Origin: Trochalopteron elliotii
Taxonomy: Eukaryota > Chordata > Aves > Passeriformes > Leiothrichidae
DNA: 64,000 nucleotides
Reading direction: 5' to 3'
NCBI GenBank assembly: GCA_024734555.1
Contig: JANPWX010000358.1
Location: 718,059-782,058 of the forward strand
Below, one piece after another: positions 39,301-51,300 of the stretch. The position numbers were made by a program, and so were the translations under genes. The first letter of the stretch is position 1; each line of letters begins with the position of its first letter. Below the pieces are notes generated by a model. The model ran no database searches and was not told the origin of the DNA. It was given only the letters and a program-made list of their open reading frames with translations.

Positions 39301-42300
39301 CATCCCACTGTTCAGACATGGGTCAGCCCATCATGGTCTGGCATGACAAATGTGACAGAAAATGTGGAGAAGTACAACATTATCCATGGCTTACTGAGGC
39401 ATTTCTGTGTCTTTTTGGTAGAAAACATGGCCATAATATCTTCCAGATGACCAGCATTGAACTGAATAATCTCAGGCAATCAGGAGCATCTTTACAGTAT
39501 CACATCAAAGCATTTGCTTTTAAGTTTCCAAAAGCCTGATATCTTAAGCAAAACTCAGCTTTGTTTTGTCCACAGGAAAGTGCAACCTGTGGTTCACTCT
39601 CAATTTGCATCCAAAGCATTAAAAAACATGGGTTCATCAACATGTTCATGAGTTTTTAGTAAGCTGGGATTCTGCTTTCTGACAGCTCTGCTTAGGCTGA
39701 CGTATGTTCCTGCCCTTTCCTTCTGTGCAGGAATGTGTCTCTTCATTTCCATGAAAACCTCCATGGTGAAGAGTTTCCTTTTATTCCTGCACATATCCTG
39801 AATTGCTTCATAAAAGTCACTGATGATGAGAGCCGGAATTATCTTCAGATTTTATAACTTGGCTAAAAAAATCTGGCTGCAAGCTAAATCTTGACGCATA
39901 AATCTCAGCCAGGAAATAATTTAGTTTCTCTCTTTCCATCAAAACAGCAAACAACTCGGCCCACTCCCAAACAGTTGCAAAGTTTCCAATGGTAAAAGGG
40001 TATTTTAGGAAGGGATTAAATAAAGAAATGTTGCTAAGTGGCAGAGTCTCTAGGGTGAGAAGAATGTGGAAGGAAAAACATTTGGAATTATGCAATTTCT
40101 TAGGATTTTTGTTTTGATTTGTTTTTCTTCACTTGAAATGCCTCACAAATATCTGGAGGGAGCAGGATAGATCATCAGTTTGATTGAGTTTCAGTAACAC
40201 TGACTGCCACAAGAAGTGTAGGTGCTGTATGCCAGTACAGGGATGTACTTAATAACAGGATTAAACAGAGCAAGGCAGAACTGAGAGATCATCTGGATAG
40301 GGCTCAGATTAAATTGGTCATCCAGTCTTATCAGCTGAGTTCGTGTTGCACTTTACATGTACTAACCCTAAACCACATCTGGCTGATGAAGGGAGGCCTC
40401 AAATACCTGCAGGAAAGGATCTTTACCATTCCCTCCAGAGGCTTGGTGCCATATTCTTGCTGTGCTCCTCCAGATTAGCTCACACTCCCATTAATTTCTG
40501 ACCTAGGCCATGAGTGAGAATAAAAGTTTTCTTCCATTCCTGTAAAAAACTCTTGTGTATTCTTCTGCTGGCTTTTCTGCTTCTTTACTGACCCTTAGGT
40601 CCAGCATAATAAGAGGAATGACCATTACCTTGTTGTTGCCTAACCACTCCACCCATTTTGTTGGTGAATGATGCCTAAGGAATTATTTGCTTTGTTTTCC
40701 ATGGCCCAATAAAGGCAGTTACTAGAAGTTGTCCTTTTGATCATACCTGAAACCTTGGTGTTGGGACCATGGACACTGCTCATGTATCTGAGCCATATCT
40801 AAGCCATGTTCACAAAGCCAGGATTTTCCCCTTCCTGGATAACGTGGACTTAAATGCCTTGAACAGTGACACAGAAAGATACAATTTTTATATTGCAAAC
40901 TTGTATGGACTAAATCCCTCAATATTGAAAGTTCAATCAGTCACATGGTCCAGTGATGGGCAATTTGTCCAGGATCCTTACTGAACAATGTTTCCAGATT
41001 GCAGGAGACAAGGCTGAAGTTATGGGCAATGCCTACCAGCACCTAAGGAAAACCTGGTTTCTGGGCTCATACTCTGAATTTGCACAGAGAAGCACTGTGG
41101 CCATTCTGCATGCAAGTGAAGTATCTGCCCATGAATCCTGCCTCTGCTGTTGCTCCTGTCCCATACACACTATTCAGGCTTTAAATATAGACCTTTCTGG
41201 ATTAGATTACAATGACTCAGAAACTCTATAAATCACAGATGTTCTGTAATCCCTATTTTTGGAGACAGGGAATCGAAGCTCAGGGAAGCTATTTACTGGA
41301 CCTACTCTCCCCTATCTGGTTATTGCCCTCACTGTACTGGAGACCTCCAGTCCCATTCCTCTGATTAGGAAGAGCATTTTTTGTACCCTCTTTGATGAGG
41401 TGTGAAGTGCACGTGCTGCTTAATGAGAACAAGCTGTTCAGATAACACAGTTCAGAATGATTTTGTTCTTCCAACATTATCATTGCCAAAAGACAGGGCA
41501 AGTGTCCTAATTGTGGGACTAGACTGGAGCCCAGGTCCTGAGTTCCCCAGTGTGGGTTTGCCATCCTTCTTAGTATTTGTTGTTGTTGGGGTTTTTTTGT
41601 TGCTGTTTGTTTGTTTGTTTTGTTTTTGTTTTTGTTTTTGTTTTTGTTTTTGTTTTTGTTTTTGTTTTTGTTTTTGTTTTGTTTTTGTTTTTGTTTTTGT
41701 TTTTGTTTTTGTTTAATTCTGTGATGTTAGGCAATTTTTGTGGAGTTGTGTGGATGGTGACTGGTGTGGGTACTGTGATTGCTGCTGCAGGAGGTGTGTG
41801 AGGCAATCCAGATCATCTGCTCTTCAAGGCTGTCCGTTCCCTGGCCCTTGCTATTGCTAAAATGATGCAATACAAAGCTGGTGAAAGTACAGATAACTTC
41901 TGTGTCAGAGAAATATGGGAAAAGAATAACAAATTCCACAGAAGAATTTTGGACTGATAGAGAAAATTAATTTCATAATCACGTTTAAAGCCTGTGCATA
42001 CACAAACAGTAACACAGACTTACAGGGGGATGCATTTGCTGCCTATCCCTAAGTATTTTGGCCAGGAACAATAACAGATTTTACAGGTAAAAAGACATAA
42101 CAGCAGGATATTATGAGATTTTTCAGACCTCAGTGCAGTTATTCACAAAAGAGCCAAACCCCAAGGTAGTGCATGACTGAACTGTAGCCCGAAGGTATCA
42201 CCATGTGCTCATTGTGCAGTGGTGTGGCACTTGCTATGTAATTATCTCTCTCCAGCACAATTATTAACATAGGATTAAACAGTTGAGAGCTACCACTGCA

Positions 42301-45300
42301 ACATTAACCAGCAGTGGGGTGTGTGCTCTGTAATTTTGATGCTTGCAGGGAAGAGTTCACCACAGGGCATCCACCACCCCTGTGAGCACTTTGTCCTGTG
42401 TAACTGTGGCTGCAATCCTCCTTCTCCTGAAATCAGGCTGGAAAGAGTGCTCCAGGCTGGTGTGTATGGGGAGGCCTGACTCATGCTTCCCTTATGACCT
42501 TATTTTCCACAGGCATTGTAGCCAGCCCTGTGTGAAAAGCTTCCCTGTATAAGGCAGTAAGTTGTGCAGCACATGGTGGGAGTTTCTGGTGCTTTTGTGT
42601 CTATATGAAAGCCAGCAAAGCAGCAGGGAGAGATTTTGGCCACTAAATATGACATTGGATTTCAAGTATGACCTTGTATCTCCCTGACCCTGTATTTCTG
42701 TTGAGAATTGAAATACTGGCCCAGGAATAGAACCTGCCTGAGGAATTGTACTAGAGTAAAAAATAGCTTTTGTCTCCTGTAGAAACAGTCATTAATGCCT
42801 TGAATGCTTTGGGCCATCTGAGCACATGCAGGCAGGAGAGTGGTCCCCTAAATACCACATCTTCCCACCTTGAAAACTGCCTATTTGCCGAATCCTGTCA
42901 TGTTTAGAATAGCCTGTTGCCCATTTATCTCACCCAGGGTGGTCTGGGGCCCCTTCAGGATTTACAGCCCACGCAGCAGCCAGAGCTGTGGACAGACTGC
43001 TCTGGGCTGCCTGGTGGGACAGGAATATCTGTGAGTAGCAGTGAGCTCCCGTCAGCCAGATGTTAGTGCTTGGAGCTTGTTGTTCAGAGCTGCTGATTAG
43101 TCTCTCAGGCATTTGGTCCCTTTCTCAGCACTGACATTATTCAGAGAGTGCCTGCAGATTGCAGGTGTTTGTTTTTCCTTCCCTTTGTCTTTGCTTCTTC
43201 AACCTCACCAAGGCTTTTCCACTTCACCCCGTGGCAACCTGTGGTAGTTCTGTGCTTGAATGAGGGCTGGACCTCAGCCCCTCTGGCTGGGTCACCTCTC
43301 CCAAGGCTGCTGGCATGGGGCACAGCAAACAGCTCCTTCCTGAGGTCTCCTCCTTGCTCTGGGCTGGCAGAGCAGCTCAGGAGCAGATGGGGATGCCCTT
43401 TGTCAAGCCCATGAGTTTCACCCAGCCTGCCTTCAATGCTGCTGCCGTCATTTCCATGCAGGTTTCACAAATCCCTCACTGCTTGCAGGGAAAGGCTTCC
43501 TTAGAGCCTCTTGTCCTGCTCCTGCCATGACAGGGGCGTCTCCACCGTGTGTGTAAGCACCGTGTTGGAGTTGTTTCCTACTATTGAACTCAGTTTTAGT
43601 GCCTGATTCCCTGCTCTAAATTAGTTCCTCTGACTCATCCTCCAGAGGAATTTCTGTCTCTGTAAAGGCTGTAGAAAAAGATCAGAAAGCCAATGTTTCC
43701 TACCCAGGACTGAGGTTACATATTTTAGCAGGGTGATGCAAAGACTACCAAAAGAGACCCACCAAACACAGATAAATGCAAGTCTGAGTGTGGCCTTTTC
43801 ACTCTCTGTGCTTTTCTGGATCCAAATAGACTCAGAAAATGAAGTGAAATGTCTCCAGAAGTTCTTATGGATGCTCAGGAGAGATGTGAACATTCCCTCT
43901 CCCTAGTAGCACTGTAAGGCAGCAGGTTGCCCTGGGGCACCTGCATTTTCTCTTTGAAATCCAGAAGCTGTGCACAGCAGCAGGGCATGCTCAGGGCTTC
44001 CAGCTGAGCCTTCAGCCAAGGAAATCCTATCTGTTTGTAAAGGCAGCTGAACTGCAGCAGCTTGTGTGCAGTCTGAAGCCAACACATCCAGAGCAGAGAG
44101 ATTTATAGGGGAACTTGACTTTTATAGATGTTGCATTAAGTTTAAACATTTGCCTTTCTCAGCATGAGTTCTCCCCCTGTGCATACAGATGCCCCTGGGT
44201 ATGATATATTTTCTGGGGAGGAGACATGGCCTCCAATTACAGTAAATATCCATTTCTTTGCTTTCTTTGAGAGGCAGCATTTAGTTCATTGCAGTCACAC
44301 TGTGGCCATTTGCCAAAACCCACCCACAGCCTGCTGGGATTTGCTTGGCTTCTCTCTTTCCCCATTTTGACTTATAGGTGACAGAGAAACAAAGGTTCCC
44401 TTCATATTATACATAAAAATTATTTTATTATATATTAATTGATCCCAGTTCTTCCCTCCTCAGTGACAGAGGATGTGGGCTCTGAGCATTTGCACTCTGA
44501 ACATGCTGAGGGGTACAGGGAGGTATAGAATGGCCTTACCCCCAGGAGGTTCTGGATTCCTTAAGACCTTAATCAACCTTGTTTCCATGTGTCCCCTGTT
44601 CTCCCAGAGTCCATGTCTCCCACCTGTTCTTTTGTATCCCTTCCATCCATATTTAAGTAAACTTCAGCTTACAGACATCCCTGCAGCACCTGCCACACCA
44701 AAACATCAGTCACTTCTGTCAGAACTCCCAGGGAACTCTACAAGTAAATCATCTTTAATGTAAAGACCCCAAACCAGGTATAATGCTACTTTAAACCAAT
44801 GTTGTTCTCATGCAAATTAATACTGGTAAAGATAAATATTTTTCTTCACTAGCTGATGCTGGTTCTCAGCTTCAGCTGCATCTGGGGATGGTATATTTGG
44901 ATATATTGTGCTTCCCTCACTGCTACTGTGCTATAAGGTCTATTCCCTCTACTTTAGGACCACTAAAATAAAGGAGGTTTCTAGAAGCTGTTGTAACACA
45001 AGGTAAAGGTCAGTTCATTCAAAAATTTCAATAAATAGGACAAAATCATAAGATTCTGTGCTGCTCTGATCAGCAGTTTCTCCTTCCCCTGAGTTCCCAC
45101 CAGTGAGAAGGAAGGACACAATACACTTTGATTTTGGGTCTTGCTGGTTTTATCCCTTCCTTGATATTTAATTAGTTCTCTGTGTGTATGTGTGGGGGGA
45201 ATGGTGAGCTAATCCTATTGAAATACAAGCCAAGTAAAACAAGTTTAGATGAAGCCATGGTCACACAGCAACTTTCAGTCAGAGAACAATACATTCGGGG

Positions 45301-48300
45301 TAAGGTATATTAGCAAAGTAGTTTTAGGCATATCAGACCTAATTGGTTTTATTGCGACAATAGTAATACTAGGTGGGAAAAAGCTGAGTTGAAAATTAAA
45401 GTGGATAGCAACTTTTGGTAACCTTAGTAGCTGTGGTAATGGAAAAGTTCTGTACATATTGTTGGGGCAAAAAAAAACCCCCTCTTACAGAGACTTTTGA
45501 AGCGCTGCTGAAACTGCAGTCAGCTCTGAGACAAAAAAAAAAAAAAAAAAAAAAAGAAAAAAAAAAGAGGAAGAGAAGAAGTGACTGTAATTTGGACATT
45601 TTCAGCATCCAGGCAGAGCAAAATGCAGACATCTCTGAAGCAGCCTGCCTTGTAAGGTAGACTTAAACACACATTTGCTTGTTAAAGCCACGGAGAAAAG
45701 ATTTTGTTCCTCAAAACATTTTTCTTTAAGCTCAGTTGGGTAGTGCGTTGTAACATTCAGGATCATTTACCTATAACTGAGCAGCTCAGTCCAGACTTGC
45801 ACTGTGTGCTCCTGACCAGGAGCAGGACAGAGGTGTATTGGGAATGCCCATCAACTATTTGTGGCGTTTTTAAGGAACAAAGGCAGACACTGCATTTGCC
45901 GGGGTTGTTTCTGCCGTGCAAACAGCTGTGCCGCAGAGCCTGTGAGCTCGCTGTCCTTGCCATGAGCTCTGCATATCCCCTGTGGCAGGGGTGGAAAGCC
46001 AGGAGTGGTGTCCTGGCCCCTCTCTCTGTTTTGTACACTCTGGAGGCATGTGCCCACCCCACGGTTCCTTATTCCACGGGCCACCCTGAGAAGTTTTGGT
46101 GGAAGGAGCCCGAGGAGGGTGGTGCGAGTCTCAGCAAAGAGGCTGGCAGAGTTGCACGGGTGCTGATAAACGCCTGTGAGGGCTCCAAGACCCTCTGTTT
46201 CCCCAGCCCGGACCCATCCCGGCAGGTGCACATTGCCGGGAAGCTCCTGGGAACGCAGCGGGCACAAGGGGTGGGGCAGGGGGCCTGAGCACCGAGCTCA
46301 GCCGAGGAGAGCAGGAGTTCCGCTGCTCCTGCTAAACAGCTTAGTCCGAGACTTCCCTGCAGCTCCCCTCCCAGCTCACCACCGCATTCCTGCGGCATCC
46401 AGGGCGAATCGCTCGGAGGAACGCGTTCAAAGGAGCCAGGCGGGAGCGGCGTCCCTCCGCCTCAGCGCCGGGGAAAAGCAGCGGGCCGGCTCCCGTGTGC
46501 CCCCTTTGCCGACTGCGTGGTCAGTGAGCAGGGGAAAGGAACTTGGACATGCCCCAGAGTGAGGTCGTACCCTCTTGATTTATTTTTCTCTTCCTGGAGA
46601 CCTTCTGTCTCCCACTGCCTGGGCAGGGAATTTAGGGATTTACTGTCAGGACTGACTTATCTGCTCACTTGGCATGAGTGAGGTGCCTGTGGTAGGCAGT
46701 CTGGCTCATACTCTACACCTTTTCCCCCCCCTTTCTTGTCTTCTTGATTAGTGTGGTTTCTTTACTCACTAAACTATTGACTTTTTTCTTTCACAAGTAT
46801 AGGGAATAAGGTGTTGATCCCCTCCTGGGCACTGGCAGTGACTGTGAGGACATATTCTCATCTTCATATCCAGTCCTGGCAGAGGTGACTTGGTGTGACT
46901 GTCACTTGGTATCTTTGTTTCCATCCTCTCAGCAGCGTCTCAGGCTTCAGGGCTCCAAGGGCCAGGGGAAAGGAAAGCAATGCCTCAGGACAAGCTCTAG
47001 GTGTGGTTTTGGGGCCAGGGACCTCTCTTCAGGTACCTCCATGGCTGAGGCTTTCACCAGTTCTCAAGTGCCTCATAATGACCCTGCATCCTGTAAAACC
47101 ACCCTCAGCCAGAGCAGGGGTGTAAGGGCTGTGAGTTTTAAGGGGAAGTGTGGGGTTTTGAAATGGATGCCAGCAACATCCACTGCAGGTGAGAGCCACC
47201 AGCAGTTCAGATACCTTCACACCAAGCAGTGGTTTGATGCAGCTCAGAACAAAGCTCTTTTTAAAGCCCCCCAAAGTATCCATGTACATGGATTTGGGTC
47301 TGTTTCCAGGGCAAGTTTCTCCAAACTCAAAAAAAATTATCTTTATCCTGCCCTTGGAGTCTTCCCTGGGAAGTCAGTGTCATTCAGGTGCCATTTGATG
47401 GGACTCAAGGTGAGATCCATCTCAGTCTGAGATAGTTATCTAGGCAGGAGTCTCCAAAGGTAGTCCACTGAAGGGAAGTGTTTAAGGTAGACAAGATATC
47501 TCCTCTAGGATATGCCCATTCCTTTCTGATGACTCTTGGGAAAGATGACTTCCCTTGACTAGCTGCATCTAAGGAACATAAAGAGAAAATCTGCTTTTAG
47601 TGGGGAATGAAATGAGGAAGAAAAATGCTGCTGAGACACCTTGTGGTGGGTGTAGCCTGGCAGAGGTTTCCTGTAGGCAGTGCTTCATACCCCAAAGAAA
47701 TCTCCATCTCTAATATTTTGAATTAACTGGAGAGCTGTGCTACAAACATTACATTTCCCCTGGCAAATGCTGACCCAGCATTCAGCAAGGTAATAACAGC
47801 CACAACAATTTCTTTCTCCATCCAGGTCCTCTGCATCTCACTGATTTATATGAGGTCCTAGGGTGAAATTCCAGCTCATCTCCATTAATGCCAATGCTTA
47901 GGACCCCAGTTCTGTGCCCCCAAAATGCTGTTCTTGCAGCAAGCAAAGGTGGTTTAACTCAGCACTGCCATGCCCCCACCACTTCACCCAACATGATGCT
48001 TTAACAGTGCTGACAGGGACTTTTCCACACTTCAGCACAAGTGTTAGTCTTGGCTGAAAAATCCCAGTAACTGGAGGTTAAGTCACTCCATCCCAAACCC
48101 AATACTCCCCTCTGCCAGACCTCTCCCACTATTCTTTGATTCCTCATCTTTCTTTCCATGCAACACACTCACTCCCACAAGAAAGGCTTTTAGGTAGTGG
48201 GGTTCCAGTGTTTTTTAGCAGTGGTGCCATAAGGAGCATGCATGAGGATACAGCTGGGACTCAACACCTCTCCCTTGGGTAGGTGAAGGACAAGACTTGG

Positions 48301-51300
48301 GTGCCACTGCTGGGTTTTGAGTGACTTGAGCTCTGTAACACTAACTTCAACTACTTATGGACATTTTGTGATGAAGGAACACTACCATCACACCCTTATC
48401 CATGGCACCTTTATCCACTGTGCCTCTTAAATCTAGCTTCTAGAAGGCAGGTTTGTGTCTGTCAATAAGAAAATTGTATATACACATATATCAGTTCAGG
48501 GTGTTTGGGAAGGGGTTTGCATGCCTATAATGTGATGCTCCAGAATCAGTTTGTTAGGTTAATGATTGGACTGGATGATCTTGGAGGTCTTTTCCCCCCT
48601 CAATGATTCTGTGATTCTATTCTATTTATTACAGTGCTGATTTCTTTGGCAGATTTTGTAAATCTCCTAGATATGGTGAAACTTAAAACTTGGTATATTT
48701 GTGTATCTCATACAAATACTCAAATATATTTAATATGCAGTTTCACAGCTGTGGGTTGTCTAGGATAAATCCTCAGGACCTGTATGGTTCTTGTCCCACC
48801 TTTCTCATCACATCTCCTGGTACTGCTCTAACCTTGAGTGTACCCCTGCTGAGGATGCCTTCCTAACAAAAGTGTGGAAGAAGCAGACATGCAGAGAGAT
48901 CTTCAGACCAAACAGCTCTTCTGAATTATGGGTCATTAGGGAATCCAAATTTTGAAGGGAATTTGGAAAATTACCTATAATGTTTGCCTAAGGAGCCGTT
49001 TCCTAGTCCTCCTCTTTATTTCCCAAGCATCCAAGTAGCAACTTGGACTGGTTAACTTCTCACCAGCTTGTTCAGCAGCTGGGTTGGTTATGCAGGCTGT
49101 GCTGAGCTCACAGCTGTGGCAGTTACCCAGTTCTCAGCACCAGTTTAAGGATAACTTGATTGCAGCCAGGTGAACCTCAGGCCCAGCAGTAACAGTAAGG
49201 GCAGGACAGCACTCACACCTAAACATCATATCACCATCATCACCATCATCACCATCATCTTCACTGCAGACTCCTGTGAAAAATGCTGTTTGTAACCAGC
49301 CAGTGAGAATGAGAGGACTCCACCTTGTTATTTTTCCCCGTGTAGAAGGAACAAAGTGTTTATTTTGCAGCTGGTAGTCTTGCAGTTGCAGGCTAGCATC
49401 CAGTTATCAAGCTGGGCTCTTCCTATCACTTACCCTTTATCACTTTGTTGGCAAACAAAGCTGTGCATGTCAGATAGTACCTCAGCTTTTTAGAACTGTG
49501 CTGTTCCCGTGATGTCTCTGGATATCTCCAGATAATTTAAGCACTAAACTGTGTGTTTCAGACTGGAGAGTGAGGACTGTAGAAAAACAGTATAAGCAAG
49601 TGAGCTGGTTATCTTTTAGATGGTGTTTTCAGAAGTTCCTTAGTGGCTCTGTAGAGCAGGTCTACCTCTGCTGACAAAGGACCAACCTCAAAATGTTTGG
49701 AAGTATCTCTGGGATGAGGATAATATTATCCCTGATGTCTGCTATTCCCCCTCAGTCAGTCTAGACAGATGAAATGCAGTTGGGTTCACACAGCCTCCCA
49801 CTTCAGCTGCATGAAGTGTTTGTTCCTCTGCACTGGACTCTGGCATAGGCCATGCCTATCACTGCATCCACGGAAAATCCAGGAAATCCCTCATGAAGAA
49901 GAGTTTCCACCTCATGTCTTCCCAACAAACATATTTCCCTAACTCAGTGTCCTCCTTTATGGGTATTTAAATTCAAGAAGTGTTCTGCTTGAGGTTTTGC
50001 AAGGGTTTGGCAAACACAAAAGCCAAGATGTGCTGGCTCTTTTCAAAGAGCACTTGGAATGAACTGTGATCAAAACCAAACTCTCTCCTCTTCAACACAA
50101 TTTCTGGCCCTCTATCTGTGAGCTCCCCATCTAGATAGCATGCATTTATAAAAGAGCCCTAGTGAGAGAAGAACTGGGGCAAGAATTTGCCATATAGCAA
50201 AACCCTGCAGTGCTTTTGCACAAGGAACAAGAGCTTCCAAGGGAGTGGAAGCAGTTGCTGTGTTTGTGTTGACTGGCCATGGTTTCCCACTGCTGGGGGT
50301 TTCCAAAGCAAATGAAATGTTATTCATCAAAGCAGGCTCCCTCCCCAACTTTCAGTTGTTGAAAATACTACAAAGTAAGATGGAAAGAAACATGTAATCC
50401 TTCATCATCACAGTCAGGATTTACTTGTTTATTTAGATTCTCTGTCTGTTCCAAATGTTCTGCCAGAGAAAGCCCTTCCAGACTCCAGGAGTGCTTGACA
50501 CACATAGAAAAATTTCTAGACGTATTTAGTAGATAAATCCAGCAGGATACACTGCCTGTCCTCACAGTGCAGCAGCAACATGAAAGTCCCACATGCACAA
50601 TAAAATATCTCAGGGTGTTTTTTGTAGGGAAAAAAAAAAAGCAGGAGGCACCTGAGGAGAAATTGATTTTGATGTGGACCTTTTAAATCAGAAACTTTTT
50701 GGTGGAGCTGTCCTTGAGCTCCAGGTACCTCCTCTTTTTCTGCCAGGAGAATGTGTTCCAGGTAGAAAAAAATGTAACCTGGTGTCTTTGGTCAGTAAAA
50801 GAGAGGGTTGTGTTCAGAGGGTGATTCTCCCTCTGCCCTAGGAGGTGCAAATCAGCCACTGGAAGGGTGTTTCTCCCTGCAGACATTATAGGGGAGATGC
50901 AAAATGAGGAGCCCAGACCTGAGTCTCACTTTTAGCTGTTTAAGAGTAGGCAGCTGAATTCCATCCCAACAGAGGCTGTGTGTTGGGAACAGAACTCCTT
51001 TGCACTGAAACTACTCAGCAGCCCTTGTAGCTGGTGTTTGTCATCCTACTGCTGTTGCTGCACCTACAAACAGGAAACAAGTGAGACCATAAACACACCC
51101 ATGAGATAAGAGAGATCTTTTGGGTCATCCTAGGATGAGGTGGTAGAAGATGAGCACTTATCCAACAAACGTTTTGCAACTGTACTATCACCCAACCCAG
51201 TGGATTTGAAAATGACCTGTGAGCTGTTCTTCTAGTGATGCCTTGGGGACAGCACCTTTGAAACTGCCTCTCTTGTTTATTTCCTATCTAAGACCCACTG

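Noticed and set aside
45470..45570. Possible processed pseudogene ending in the poly(A) tract at 45533
   Set aside because: The preceding sequence matches no mRNA I know, has no frame of note, and I see no flanking target-site duplication.
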